DNA of 5,240 nt from Thermoproteota archaeon. GTDB taxonomy: Archaea > Korarchaeota > Korarchaeia > Korarchaeales > Korarchaeaceae. The notes beneath the pieces are model-generated. The model was given only the letters and a program-made list of their open reading frames with translations, searched no databases and was not told the origin of the DNA. The translations under genes were made by a program, and so were the position numbers. The DNA is taken from NCBI GenBank assembly GCA_015521385.1, contig WAOH01000109.1:1-5240 (forward strand), written 5' to 3'. This document shows positions 1-5,240 of this stretch, piece by piece; position 1 is the first letter of the stretch; each line of letters opens with the position of its first letter.

Positions 1-1511
1 TTCCTGAGGGCCTCCAAGGCATCCAAGTTAGGGTCCTCCTTCGGCAGATTCTCCAGCTCCTCCTTCTTACTGGCGGCATCCCTTTTGAGGTTCTTCAACT
101 CCTCTTCTATCCTCTTCACCTCCTCTCTCAGCTTGTTGACCCTCTCAATATCCCTCTCAGGCTTCCCGGCGAGGAGGCTTCCCTCCCTCTCCACGATCTC
201 CCCCTTAAGCGTCACGAATTTCGCCCTGCCTATGAGATCCCTCGTGATGACGTCTAGGTCGTCCACGAGGATCGCGTTGAAGACTAGTTTAGCGACGGGC
301 TCGAACTCCTCGTCGTACCGGAGGAAGCGGTAAAGGGGGCCCAAGGTGCCCTCTATCTCCTGCAGGTCCCTGACCCTTATGACATCCAGGGGGATTATCC
401 TGAATCGACCCTTGACGTTCCTCAGAGCCTTAGCTATCCTCTTAGCCCCCTCTAGGTCTCTGACAACGATGTCCCCCAATCTGCCTCCTCCAACCGCTAG
501 ATAGGGGATTTCGTAGCCCTCCATGGGAGTCACCAGCTGGGACACGACGCCGAGAAAGGAGGGATCCCTCCTTACGACCTCCGGTACATCCCTCACCCTG
601 GCTAGGGCGTTTAATGCATCCCTTTGAGCCTCCAAAGCCCTTTCCAGTGTCTCTATCTGGCGAGAGAGGGCCCTCAATTCCGCCTCTAACTGCTTCCTCC
701 TCCTGACTGGGGAGTCCTTCACCAGACCCTCGATTCGCCTGAGTTCGCCCTCTTTCTCCTCTAGTTGTGTTCTCAAGGAGTCTATCTCGGAGAAATCCTC
801 CTCCATATACATCTTATCCAGCGATTCCAGCTTCTCATGGACTTCCTCCAGTTGGACCATCAGCAAGTACTTCTTGACCCTCCTCAGCCTCTCCTCCAAC
901 TCGTTCCTCTCCTGAAGAGCCTTTACCTCGCTCTCGGCTCTCCTCAACTCCTTTTCCCTCTCCTTCATCAGTACCTCAATCTCTCTCAGGGACTGGTCGA
1001 CCTCTCTAAGCTCCTCCAAGGCCTTAGCCTTCTTCTCATCGTACTCAGCCACCCCGCTTATCTCCTCCAAGAGCTTGGCCCTCTCCTTCGGGGACATCTC
1101 CACTATGGACGTGATGTCTCCCTGAGTCACGAATGTGTACCTGTCTACGACGAAACCCATGTCCGCGAGCAGGTCCATGACCTCTGTGGCGCTTCTCCTC
1201 CTCCCGTTCACCCTGTAGACGCTCTCACCGCTGGGCCTGATCTCCCTGGTCAAACTTATCCTCTCCGAGGAATTCCTTATGAAGAGACTGACCTGAGCGG
1301 AGTTCGACCCCTTCCTGACCAAGTTCTCTATCTTCGAGGCCCTCAGCTTCCTAGCCCTCCATCCCATCGCGAACGCCACGGCATCCAGTATGTTGCTCTT
1401 GCCGGAGCCGTTGGGACCGGTGATCGCAACGAGCCCGGTGGGTAGGGGTATCGTAGCCCTTCGAAATGACTTGAAGTTGACCATGTGGATGCCGTCGACA
1501 GCTGCTTTCAT
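1..1511 (-). CDS. smc: SMC chromosome segregation/condensin ATPase, N-terminal half (partial, runs off left edge)
   Basis: Structural maintenance of chromosomes protein, a dimeric ABC-type ATPase that organises and helps segregate the chromosome. The 503 residues in the window show the NFKSF motif (12-16), Walker A GPNGSGKSN (32-40), an R-loop-like basic stretch (WRARKLR, 51-57), the Q-loop VTQGD (128-132) and the SMC-like ISGVAEYDEKK (151-161). A charged heptad-like coiled coil follows (about 160-305), then a hinge domain (about 315-450, with GDIVV, IIPLD and FVTLKGEIV), then the start of the return coil. Signature, Walker B and D-loop belong to the missing C-terminal half. I saw no cysteine in these residues, so a Rad50 zinc hook is excluded at the hinge. 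The start is fixed: two in-frame TGA codons directly precede the ATG. There is no Shine-Dalgarno, but a TATA-like box lies about 27 bases upstream. Oddity: the N-terminal arm is only about 150 residues, against roughly 330 in typical archaeal and bacterial SMC. SMC identity is near certain; the overall size is unknown. Confidence 0.96.
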   Translation of the reverse strand, partial: MKAAVDGIHMVNFKSFRRATIPLPTGLVAITGPNGSGKSNILDAVAFAMGWRARKLRASKIENLVRKGSNSAQVSLFIRNSSERISLTREIRPSGESVYRVNGRRRSATEVMDLLADMGFVVDRYTFVTQGDITSIVEMSPKERAKLLEEISGVAEYDEKKAKALEELREVDQSLREIEVLMKEREKELRRAESEVKALQERNELEERLRRVKKYLLMVQLEEVHEKLESLDKMYMEEDFSEIDSLRTQLEEKEGELRRIEGLVKDSPVRRRKQLEAELRALSRQIETLERALEAQRDALNALARVRDVPEVVRRDPSFLGVVSQLVTPMEGYEIPYLAVGGGRLGDIVVRDLEGAKRIAKALRNVKGRFRIIPLDVIRVRDLQEIEGTLGPLYRFLRYDEEFEPVAKLVFNAILVDDLDVITRDLIGRAKFVTLKGEIVEREGSLLAGKPERDIERVNKLREEVKRIEEELKNLKRDAASKKEELENLPKEDPNLDALEALR

Positions 1512-1534
1512 TCATCAGCGTCTTAGCGGTCAGG

Positions 1535-1549
1535 AATTTAACCTTTACG
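1535..1549 (-). promoter_or_regulatory. Putative archaeal BRE/TATA promoter for the SMC gene (leaderless)
   Basis: On the minus strand the sequence CGTAAAGGTTAAATT contains a TATA-like octamer GTTAAATT (1542-1535), preceded by purine/A-rich bases that could serve as a BRE. Its centre lies about 27 bases before the A of the SMC start codon. That is where a TATA box sits relative to the transcription start of a leaderless archaeal mRNA. No Shine-Dalgarno is present between the box and the ATG, in contrast to the strong sites at the genes upstream. The element overlaps the stop codon of the preceding gene. The box is not a perfect consensus, so the call rests on position and local AT-richness. 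Confidence 0.5.
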
Positions 1550-2486
1550 GGGGAATCAGTGCGTATGCGAGTGAGAAGGCTGACAGGTAAGCAACTCCCG
1601 ACTCGATGGAAGCGCCCAAGGGCTTAGCGGAAATGAACGTGGAGATGAGCCCCGTCAGAAGTAGGGTCAAGGGCAGATCCGCGGGTACCCTCATCGAGTA
1701 CAGTAGTGGGGAGGAGATGACCCTCAGCAGGATCACGTTGGACAGGCCGATGGCGGAGGAGATGATGAGCGACATCGCCTTCATGGACCTCATCCGCGCG
1801 CTCCACGTCGAGGTTATGCGCTTGAACTCCCTGAGCATGACGGAGGTCCTCCTCATCACATTCGCTAGGACCCTCCTGTCGGACATCTCCCTCAGGACGT
1901 TAGCCCAGGTGGGGAGGTCGATCTCGTCGAAATCCGTGTCCAGAACAAGAGATTCATAGAGTCCGAGGTGCCTCAGGGCGTAGATCCTGCCCCCACCCCT
2001 CTCCAGTGTGGATGCTATGTAGTCCGCCGCGGCCGGATCGTCGGGTAACTTGTCCAAGGACAACCCCGGGACTAGAGGATATATCAGGGCCATTGGGACG
2101 AGGTAGAGCGGCTTCACACTCATCCCGCTCAAAGCCAGAGCCACTGCTATTCCAACTGAGAGGGCCATTCCCATGGTGAGGGAGACGTACATCCACCTCT
2201 CCCTAGCCTGAGCATCCGCCTCCAGGAGCTGGGAGATGAAGGTGAGCGAGGACTTGAGCGATTCCTCCCTGTCACCACCCTCCTCGATTCCCGACAGCAG
2301 CGCGCCGACCTCATCCATCCTGCTCACAAGCGCCTCGCTCGCTCTCCTTCCCTCAACGGCTACCTCCTCGTAGGCTGAGACGGCTTTGAGCCCCAAAGCG
2401 GGGGAGGCGCTCCACCCGAGAACCAACCTCTGAGCCAGATCAGCCTTCCTCAGGTAGTCCCCTAATCCTCCTGTGGACCTCTTCAT
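1545..2486 (-). CDS. TadC/T2SSF-like platform membrane protein of a type IV pilus-like system
   Basis: Probable inner-membrane platform protein that couples the neighbouring secretion ATPase to filament or surface-protein assembly. It has 313 residues. A helical, charged cytoplasmic region (about 1-97) is followed by two hydrophobic segments (about 99-120 and 124-143). A second cytoplasmic helical domain (about 145-235) has the T2SSF-like sequence of an LP-led entry, a Gly-rich turn and a basic amphipathic stretch before the membrane. Three more segments follow (about 237-256, 269-287, 293-312), so about five in all. Many archaeal TadC/FlaJ-type proteins are larger, with two full T2SSF units and more segments, so this looks reduced. 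The ATG start lies 47 bp inside the end of the ATPase gene and has a GGAGGGAG site upstream, suggesting translational coupling. Assignment depends on topology and on the ATPase neighbour; sequence motifs in this family are weak. A generic membrane protein is the alternative. Confidence 0.72.
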   Translation of the reverse strand: MKRSTGGLGDYLRKADLAQRLVLGWSASPALGLKAVSAYEEVAVEGRRASEALVSRMDEVGALLSGIEEGGDREESLKSSLTFISQLLEADAQARERWMYVSLTMGMALSVGIAVALALSGMSVKPLYLVPMALIYPLVPGLSLDKLPDDPAAADYIASTLERGGGRIYALRHLGLYESLVLDTDFDEIDLPTWANVLREMSDRRVLANVMRRTSVMLREFKRITSTWSARMRSMKAMSLIISSAIGLSNVILLRVISSPLLYSMRVPADLPLTLLLTGLISTFISAKPLGASIESGVAYLSAFSLAYALIPP

Positions 2487-3813
2487 TGGTTTCAGCTCCC
2501 TCCAACCTCTTCACATGCATCAACCACTCAGCCGACGGACTCCCCGGATCGTCCCACCCCTCGTCCACCCAGCGCCTCATCTCAACAACCCTCTTCTCCT
2601 CCATCCTCACAGCAAGGGTTCCTTCAGGGAGCCTTACTCCCCAGGAGGACCATTTCTGGATGAGCCCGCGATAGTCCTTCGCGTGGGTGGTCGCCACGAC
2701 CTTCAATCCACTGAAGGAGGTGAGATCAAAGGCCTCCGCATGCTCTCTTCCCAGAATCTCCCCCAAGAACACGAGATCTGGGTTCCTGTGGAGGAGGAAC
2801 TTGATGAAGTCGAGCTTGCCGGACGTTATCTCGTAGGGGGTGTGGTGCATCCCGTACCTCGTGAGGTCCTCTATCTCCCTCACCTCCTCGACGCTCACTA
2901 TCCTCCAATGCCTCGGCAGGCTCGCAAGTAGGGCGTTAGAAAGGGTGGTCTTTCCCACGCCCGTCCTGCCGAAAATAAGCACGGGATCTCCCCTTGCTAG
3001 GGAATCAATCATCAGGGCTGCCTCGTATCCTGTGAGGGATCCCAGAGAGATGAGGCGGGGCAAGCTCAGCCTGGACATGGCGCTCAGGTTCCTCACATCC
3101 ACAGCGCCCATCGACGCGGGGGGAAAGTCCAAAGCCATCCTGAAGTGATGCTCCCCCAGCGTGAGATCTACCTCGTTGAGAGGGGAGCTGAAGTCGATCC
3201 CGGCATTAACATCAGCCTCCACGAACGTCATCAGCTTGCTTACCTCCTCCCCGTCCATGAGGTAGTTCTCGACCACGATCCTGCCCAGTTCGACGTGGTC
3301 CAGGTATAGGGGGCCGTTGAAGTGAGCGTAGGCCTCTGTTACATCCGGAGTCATGGTTATGGCTAGGAACGGCCAGAGCTTAGTGGACCTGATGGAAGAC
3401 TCAAGAGCTAGCTCCTCGTCCTCCAGATCCAGCTCCTTCAGGATCTCGTTTGCCCTGTCCATCCTGAGTTGGAGGGACTTCCATATCAGGTCCCCTTGGG
3501 ACCTGTAGTCGCCAGCGTAGATCCCCTTCAGCATGGTGGACAGTACGATTGAGGCTACCTGCCTGCCGGTGCGTGACGTTAGCGGGTGAGCTATTGCTCT
3601 GCCACCGTCGATCTCGAGTACCCCTCCAAAGAAAGGGAGGTCCCAAGATAGGGGCCGTCCTGCGACCTCAACGGGCTTGCACTTCCTCCTTATCATCCTC
3701 TGAGGGAAACCCAGTCTCATGCCTAGGGATGCCCTGAGAGCGTGCTTACCGCACCTGGCCATGAGCATGGCGGCTAACTCCAGCGAGTACTCCTCTCCCA
3801 CCTTCAACAGCAT
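2440..3813 (-). CDS. TadA/VirB11-type (type II/IV secretion, pilus assembly) ATPase
   Basis: Hexameric cytoplasmic motor ATPase of the GspE/PilB/TadA/VirB11 superfamily, expected to drive extension of a pilus-like structure or export of surface proteins together with the platform protein encoded next. It has 457 residues. The first 150 or so are not recognisable. An N-terminal domain follows (about 160-260) with the family's Pro-led stretch and RMALDFPPAS (225-234). The ATPase core has Walker A GRTGVGKTT (282-290), an acidic Asp-box-like VEEVREIE (308-315), Walker B PDLVFLGE with Glu352 (345-352) and His-box TTHA (375-378). Deviations from the family: Val for Ser in the P-loop, GEILG where GEVRG is usual, and TSFSG where a TGH-type sequence is usual. 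The start ATG has a near-ideal GGAGGT site 7 bases upstream and overlaps the previous gene by 68 bp. The short C-terminal tail (about 415-457) is charged. Family assignment is firm; the exact system it powers is not. It lacks the neighbours of an archaellum operon. Confidence 0.92.
   Translation of the reverse strand: MLLKVGEEYSLELAAMLMARCGKHALRASLGMRLGFPQRMIRRKCKPVEVAGRPLSWDLPFFGGVLEIDGGRAIAHPLTSRTGRQVASIVLSTMLKGIYAGDYRSQGDLIWKSLQLRMDRANEILKELDLEDEELALESSIRSTKLWPFLAITMTPDVTEAYAHFNGPLYLDHVELGRIVVENYLMDGEEVSKLMTFVEADVNAGIDFSSPLNEVDLTLGEHHFRMALDFPPASMGAVDVRNLSAMSRLSLPRLISLGSLTGYEAALMIDSLARGDPVLIFGRTGVGKTTLSNALLASLPRHWRIVSVEEVREIEDLTRYGMHHTPYEITSGKLDFIKFLLHRNPDLVFLGEILGREHAEAFDLTSFSGLKVVATTHAKDYRGLIQKWSSWGVRLPEGTLAVRMEEKRVVEMRRWVDEGWDDPGSPSAEWLMHVKRLEGAETNEEVHRRIRGLPEEG
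2496..2503 (-). promoter_or_regulatory. Probable Shine-Dalgarno of the platform-protein gene
   Basis: GGAGGGAG on the minus strand ends 9 bases before the ATG at 2486, inside the ATPase coding sequence. The GGAGG core itself is about 12 bases away, longer than ideal, so this is a weaker site than the other two. It still supports the start that produces the 47-bp overlap, as I saw no better start codon downstream. Confidence 0.5.
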
Positions 3814-4435
3814 GGAAATACCTCCTCACGAGGAGGGACATCAAAATGAGTCCTATGGACGCGAATAGGGCGTGGAGATCGAGACGGCTCGTGGTCACGC
3901 GTACCTCGAGAGGTTCCTGAGATGGATTGTATAGGATCAAGTATGTCCCGTTACTACCGCTGCACACGGCTTTTACTGAATCGCCACCTCTCGTTAGATC
4001 TCCCCTGGCAGGATAGTACCTTTCCACCTCATATAGCGTGATCTGGCCATCTGATGCCGCTGAGACGTTCCACTGGCCCTCTTCTAGGGGTATCAGGAAC
4101 CCGCCGTCTGATAAGTGATAGCTCCTCCCCCACCTAGCATCGTAGTTGCTTACCGTAAGCTCGAGCTTGCTCCCCCTCATCTTCAGCAGTGGGAACCTGA
4201 CCGTCCCCTCGACGGAAGTCCCCCGCGATAGCTCCTTGAACTCCACCTCCCTGAGGTCCACGCACGCGCTTCCATTGACCTGAACCGTCAGCTCGCCTTG
4301 GCACTCGAATATCTCGAACGTCCCGCCTTCCAATATTCGATTCTGGACAGAACTCTCCTTGGGGACCAGACTATAGACCATGAGGACGATGCCCGAGGTG
4401 AGGAGAAGGAGGGGGAGCAATGAGGCGAACCTCAT
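3746..4435 (-). CDS. Hypothetical surface protein with N- and C-terminal membrane anchors
   Basis: I do not recognise the family. The 229-residue protein has an N-terminal hydrophobic helix (about 4-23; uncleaved anchor or signal peptide) and a beta-rich ectodomain (about 25-185) with three cysteines (45, 58, 158). The ectodomain carries N-glycosylation sequons NGS (54), NVS (123) and NGT (162). A second hydrophobic segment (about 187-203) is followed by a basic cytoplasmic tail starting VRRY. Both ends are therefore probably cytoplasmic, with the middle outside. I chose the ATG at 4435 because it forms an ATGA overlap with the upstream stop, follows an AGGAGGAGG site by 5 bases, and starts directly at the hydrophobic helix. 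The longer open frame would add 25 hydrophilic residues. There is no class III prepilin cleavage motif, so it is not an evident pilin. Its last 23 codons overlap the ATPase gene. Its position suggests a pseudopilin-like accessory, receptor or cargo for the ATPase/platform pair, which is inference. Confidence 0.85.
   Translation of the reverse strand: MRFASLLPLLLLTSGIVLMVYSLVPKESSVQNRILEGGTFEIFECQGELTVQVNGSACVDLREVEFKELSRGTSVEGTVRFPLLKMRGSKLELTVSNYDARWGRSYHLSDGGFLIPLEEGQWNVSAASDGQITLYEVERYYPARGDLTRGGDSVKAVCSGSNGTYLILYNPSQEPLEVRVTTSRLDLHALFASIGLILMSLLVRRYFHAVEGGRGVLAGVSRHAHGQVR
3821..3836 (-). promoter_or_regulatory. Shine-Dalgarno of the ATPase gene inside a short hairpin
   Basis: The minus strand reads CCTCCTC-GT-GAGGAGG, a perfect 7-base inverted repeat; sterically it would be 6 pairs with a 4-base loop. 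The 3' arm is the Shine-Dalgarno of the ATPase gene, 7 bases from the ATG at 3813. The whole element lies within the coding sequence of the upstream membrane protein (residues around LLVRRYF). A ribosome translating that gene would open the hairpin, so the layout would fit translational coupling. The pairing is seen in the sequence; the regulatory role is inference. Confidence 0.6.
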
Positions 4436-5238
4436 GATACCCTCCTCCTGACCACCAGCAACCCAACTAGGGAAGCGGCCATTACCACGGTCACCACCTC
4501 TATGTCCCAAGATCGAGGATTCTCCTCCCTCAGAACACGGCAGGAGGGTTTGAAGATCCTTATTTCGCCTCTGGTCTCCTTAACCGGCGTGGTCAGCGTA
4601 TTCTCCTTGGGAAGGGGCTGATGGATGCCACGAGCTTTGTGCGAGATTTCAGCGCTGGGGAGGGGCGCTGTCACATTCAACTCCATGTGGCCGAACAGAG
4701 CCTCGCCTCCGCTAGTGTAAGCCCATCTTATGGACCAGATACCCTCCTTAGAGGCAACGAACTGAAAAGTAGTCCTGTTCCTCACCGGCACCTCTCCAAC
4801 GGTCGAACCGCTTGGATCCACAACCCAGACGCTTCCCCTCGCACCATGGGGTATCACGGTCACGCTCACATTGTCTCCGACTTCAGGGTTGCCCGGCACC
4901 ACCGTGATAGAGAATTTTCCCGATGAGTGCGTGGGACCTGACGTCCCATTCACCTCCCCCGCTTTCTCTGAATCCTCTGCTCCGATATTGGAATTCGATC
5001 TCTGGGGAGTTTCCATCAGAGTGAATCTCTGGGATTCTCCTGTCTCGGATCCAGTGGAAGATTGGGATCTCCTAGATCCACTATCGGTCTGGTCACCGGA
5101 TCCCTGCTCATCGTAGGCTACCTCCCCCTCATCGACTTCCCCCACTTCACCGTCCCCGGTGGTGTTGCCGGGAGAACCACCGGGGACGGTGAAGTGGGGG
5201 AAGTCGATGAGGGGGAGGTAGCCTACGATGAGCAGGGA
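4432..5238 (-). CDS. Hypothetical secreted protein with beta-sandwich-like domain and C-terminal anchor (5' end missing or unreliable)
   Basis: No family recognised. Counting from a GTG at 5145, the 237 residues comprise an acidic, Gly/Ser-rich low-complexity stretch (1-75, with repeated GEV) and a beta-sandwich or Ig-like domain (about 77-160). The domain begins FSITVVPGNPEVGDNVSVTV and carries aromatic and Trp positions. A linker with a lone Cys (202) and a C-terminal membrane helix (about 215-232) ending VVRRRVS follow. Sequons NGT (66), NVS (92), NRT (123) and NVT (158) fit an extracellular, glycosylated domain. No signal peptide follows the GTG, so the true start probably lies further upstream. 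The frame stays open to the window edge, but those extra 31 codons lie mostly in the right arm and loop of a perfect palindrome, which is probably artefactual. The antisense arm reads as a hydrophobic peptide, which could mislead a signal-peptide predictor. The gene ends in an ATGA overlap with the next surface protein, implying a shared operon. Confidence 0.75.
   Translation of the reverse strand, partial: SLLIVGYLPLIDFPHFTVPGGSPGNTTGDGEVGEVDEGEVAYDEQGSGDQTDSGSRRSQSSTGSETGESQRFTLMETPQRSNSNIGAEDSEKAGEVNGTSGPTHSSGKFSITVVPGNPEVGDNVSVTVIPHGARGSVWVVDPSGSTVGEVPVRNRTTFQFVASKEGIWSIRWAYTSGGEALFGHMELNVTAPLPSAEISHKARGIHQPLPKENTLTTPVKETRGEIRIFKPSCRVLREENPRSWDIEVVTVVMAASLVGLLVVRRRVS
4441..4449 (-). promoter_or_regulatory. 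Shine-Dalgarno site deciding the start of the second surface-protein gene
   Basis: AGGAGGAGG on the minus strand lies 5 bases before the ATG at 4435. This selects that ATG over the longer in-frame start at 4510. The same bases encode the Arg-Arg-Arg that follows the C-terminal membrane helix of the upstream protein. Confidence 0.85.
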
Positions 5239-5240
5239 TC
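5099..5240. repeat. Perfect 65-bp inverted repeat with 12-base loop at the window edge, probable fold-back artefact
   Basis: Bases 5099-5163 are the exact reverse complement of 5176-5240, separated by a 12-base loop (5164-5175). The outer end coincides with the last base of the window, so the arms could be longer than seen. The left arm is the coding sequence of the surface-protein gene. A perfect 65-bp hairpin inside a coding region would be a severe obstacle to replication and translation. The commonest source of such a structure at a sequence end is a chimeric fold-back from amplification or assembly. The left arm is probably genuine sequence and the right arm its inverted copy. A biological palindrome cannot be excluded from this window alone. 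Confidence 0.9.

Noticed and set aside
765..1445. 226-codon open frame on the plus strand
   Set aside because: It is antisense to the coiled coil and ATPase lobe of SMC; its Leu/His/Pro-rich translation is what the reverse of Glu/Lys/Arg-rich coil codons gives, and SMC motifs are clear on the other strand.
1..1511. Rad50 instead of SMC
   Set aside because: A globular SMC hinge with IIPLD and VTLKGEIV type motifs is present, and no cysteine for a zinc hook was seen in the translated part.
2473..2931. 152-codon open frame on the plus strand
   Set aside because: Antisense to the motor ATPase core, whose Walker B and His-box lie there; no recognisable protein features.
1545..3813. Archaellum motor genes (FlaI/FlaJ)
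   Set aside because: No archaellin, FlaH/ArlH or other archaellum genes are adjacent, the ATPase motifs diverge and the platform protein is much smaller than usual FlaJ; Tad-like is the safer label.
4436..4510. 25-residue N-terminal extension of the second surface protein
   Set aside because: The extension is hydrophilic and lies inside the preceding gene; the ATG at 4435 has the Shine-Dalgarno, the ATGA junction and begins at the hydrophobic helix.
5052..5082. Short inverted repeat agtgga/tccact
   Set aside because: Only 6 bases with an 19-base gap or more, within Ser/Gly-rich coding sequence; expected by chance.
5143..5145. GTG as the true start of the right-most gene
   Set aside because: The protein is clearly anchored and extracellular in character but no signal peptide follows this GTG, and it lies within the palindrome arm; the real start is more likely outside the trustworthy sequence.
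4432..5145. Prepilin or pseudopilin identity for the two surface proteins
   Set aside because: Neither shows a short basic leader with a cleavage site before an N-terminal helix; both are anchored at the C-terminus.

Overview
The window looks like a piece of a thermophilic archaeal genome, most likely from the TACK side of the tree. The lineage is an inference from style, because no rRNA or other marker gene is present. The supporting signs are an SMC gene with a TATA-like box placed for a leaderless transcript, strong Shine-Dalgarno sites only in front of operon-internal genes, AGG as the dominant arginine codon with frequent ATA for isoleucine, moderately high GC, and N-glycosylation sequons in membrane-anchored surface proteins. 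All genes lie on the minus strand and leave almost no non-coding DNA. The only gap between genes is the 33 bases at 1512-1544.

Read in the direction of transcription (right to left), the window starts with a perfect 65-bp inverted repeat that reaches the right edge (5099-5240). It covers the 5' part of a surface-protein gene (to 4432) with an acidic/Ser-Gly-rich stretch, a beta-sandwich-like domain and a C-terminal membrane anchor. An ATGA overlap leads into a second membrane protein with an anchor at each end (4435-3746). This overlaps by 68 bp a TadA/VirB11-type secretion ATPase (3813-2440). That in turn overlaps by 47 bp a reduced TadC/T2SSF-type platform membrane protein (2486-1545). The four genes are packed as one operon. 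ATPase plus platform is the motor core of type IV pilus-like machines, and the two anchored extracellular proteins are candidate partners or cargo. No prepilin or prepilin peptidase is visible here.

Behind its own putative promoter follows the N-terminal half of an SMC chromosome-organisation ATPase (1511 to the left edge). It contains the complete N-terminal ATPase lobe, a coiled-coil arm only about half the usual length, the hinge, and the beginning of the return coil.

The points most worth a second look are the short-arm SMC, the compact pilus-like cluster with a divergent motor ATPase and reduced platform, the ATPase Shine-Dalgarno locked in a hairpin inside the upstream gene, the AGG-AGG arginine codons after two membrane anchors that double as ribosome binding sites, and the terminal palindrome. 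The palindrome is probably an assembly or amplification fold-back, so the first residues of the right-most gene should not be trusted.
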